Origin: Methanomethylovorans sp. PtaU1.Bin093
GTDB lineage: Archaea > Halobacteriota > Methanosarcinia > Methanosarcinales > Methanosarcinaceae
Direction: 5' to 3'
Length of the DNA stretch: 64,000 bases
Assembly (NCBI RefSeq): GCF_002067275.1
Contig: NZ_MVQX01000060.1
Span: 1 to 64,000, forward strand
Part shown: piece after piece, positions 63,972-64,000 of the stretch
Position numbering within the stretch: position 1 is the first letter of the stretch
How the letters are laid out: every line of letters starts with the position of its first letter
Program-made: the position numbers and the translations under genes
Notes under the pieces: model-generated
What the model was told of the DNA's origin: nothing
Database searches by the model: none
The model's input: only the letters and a program-made list of their open reading frames with translations

Positions 63972-64000
63972 CAGTCACCCTCTGGAAGTTTGGGGAGTAC

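Overview
The window is archaeal and very probably comes from a methylotrophic methanogen of the Methanosarcinales (Methanosarcinaceae type, such as Methanolobus, Methanomethylovorans or Methanococcoides; the genus cannot be fixed by reading alone). The evidence is split RNA polymerase subunits (B''/B', A'/A''), aEF-2 and aEF-1alpha, Spt4/RpoE', glycerol-1-phosphate dehydrogenase for archaeal lipids, PurP, the archaeal coenzyme A route (pantoate kinase, phosphopantothenate synthetase, CoaBC), and genes for coenzyme F430, the nickel tetrapyrrole of methyl-coenzyme M reductase. Promoters show TATA-like boxes, and many starts have GGAG or GGTGAT ribosome-binding sites.

Layout. 1-8.1 kb (minus strand): an operon of a DUF2162-type membrane protein, an ExbB/TolQ-like channel protein, a one-helix ExbD-like DUF2149 protein, and two very large secreted CobN-like surface proteins, the second running off the window. 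8.5-12.0 kb (minus): the conserved cluster aIF2-gamma, PIN protein, RpoE', Spt4, dephospho-CoA kinase, S24e, S27ae. 12.2-17.3 kb: PurP, SpoIIM-like and DUF63 membrane proteins, G1P dehydrogenase, UPF0179 and DUF2150. 17.3-22.4 kb: F430 genes cfbE, cfbD, cfbC, cfbB. 22.4-26.9 kb: a less conserved patch with two tandem zinc-less MDR oxidoreductases, a methyltransferase remnant, TspO and a secreted beta-helix protein. 27.0-33.2 kb: CoA biosynthesis, an HD hydrolase, an MTA/SAH-type deaminase and adenosylhomocysteinase. 33.5-47.1 kb: tRNA-Lys, then rpoH-rpoB2-rpoB1-rpoA1-rpoA2-rpl30e-nusA-rps12-rps7-aEF2-aEF1A-rps10. 47.1-64 kb: accessory and metabolic genes, including a CDGSH protein, a DEAD-box helicase with a long structured leader, tRNA-Arg, two histidine kinases, two small proteins, a geranylgeranyl reductase homologue, a (Re)-citrate/homocitrate synthase-like enzyme, an isocitrate/isopropylmalate dehydrogenase family enzyme, glycerate kinase, and an HxlR-controlled redox cassette (cupin, CGGC, ferredoxin, GXGXG protein).

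How the genes fit together. The most intriguing unit is the first one. A chelatase fold normally found in the cytosol is exported and anchored on the cell surface, next to an ExbB/ExbD-like ion-driven pair, in an organism with no outer membrane. This suggests an energised surface machine for metal or tetrapyrrole capture or remodelling. Its cobN mRNA has a ribosome-binding site displayed in a hairpin loop and a long hairpin just upstream. The second unit of interest is the HxlR-cupin-CGGC-ferredoxin-GXGXG cassette at 60.4-63.0 kb, with an 11-bp direct repeat in its divergent promoter. The pantoate kinase gene has no usable start codon in the frame that carries the protein. Several small genes, remnants and RNA structures are listed as separate entries.
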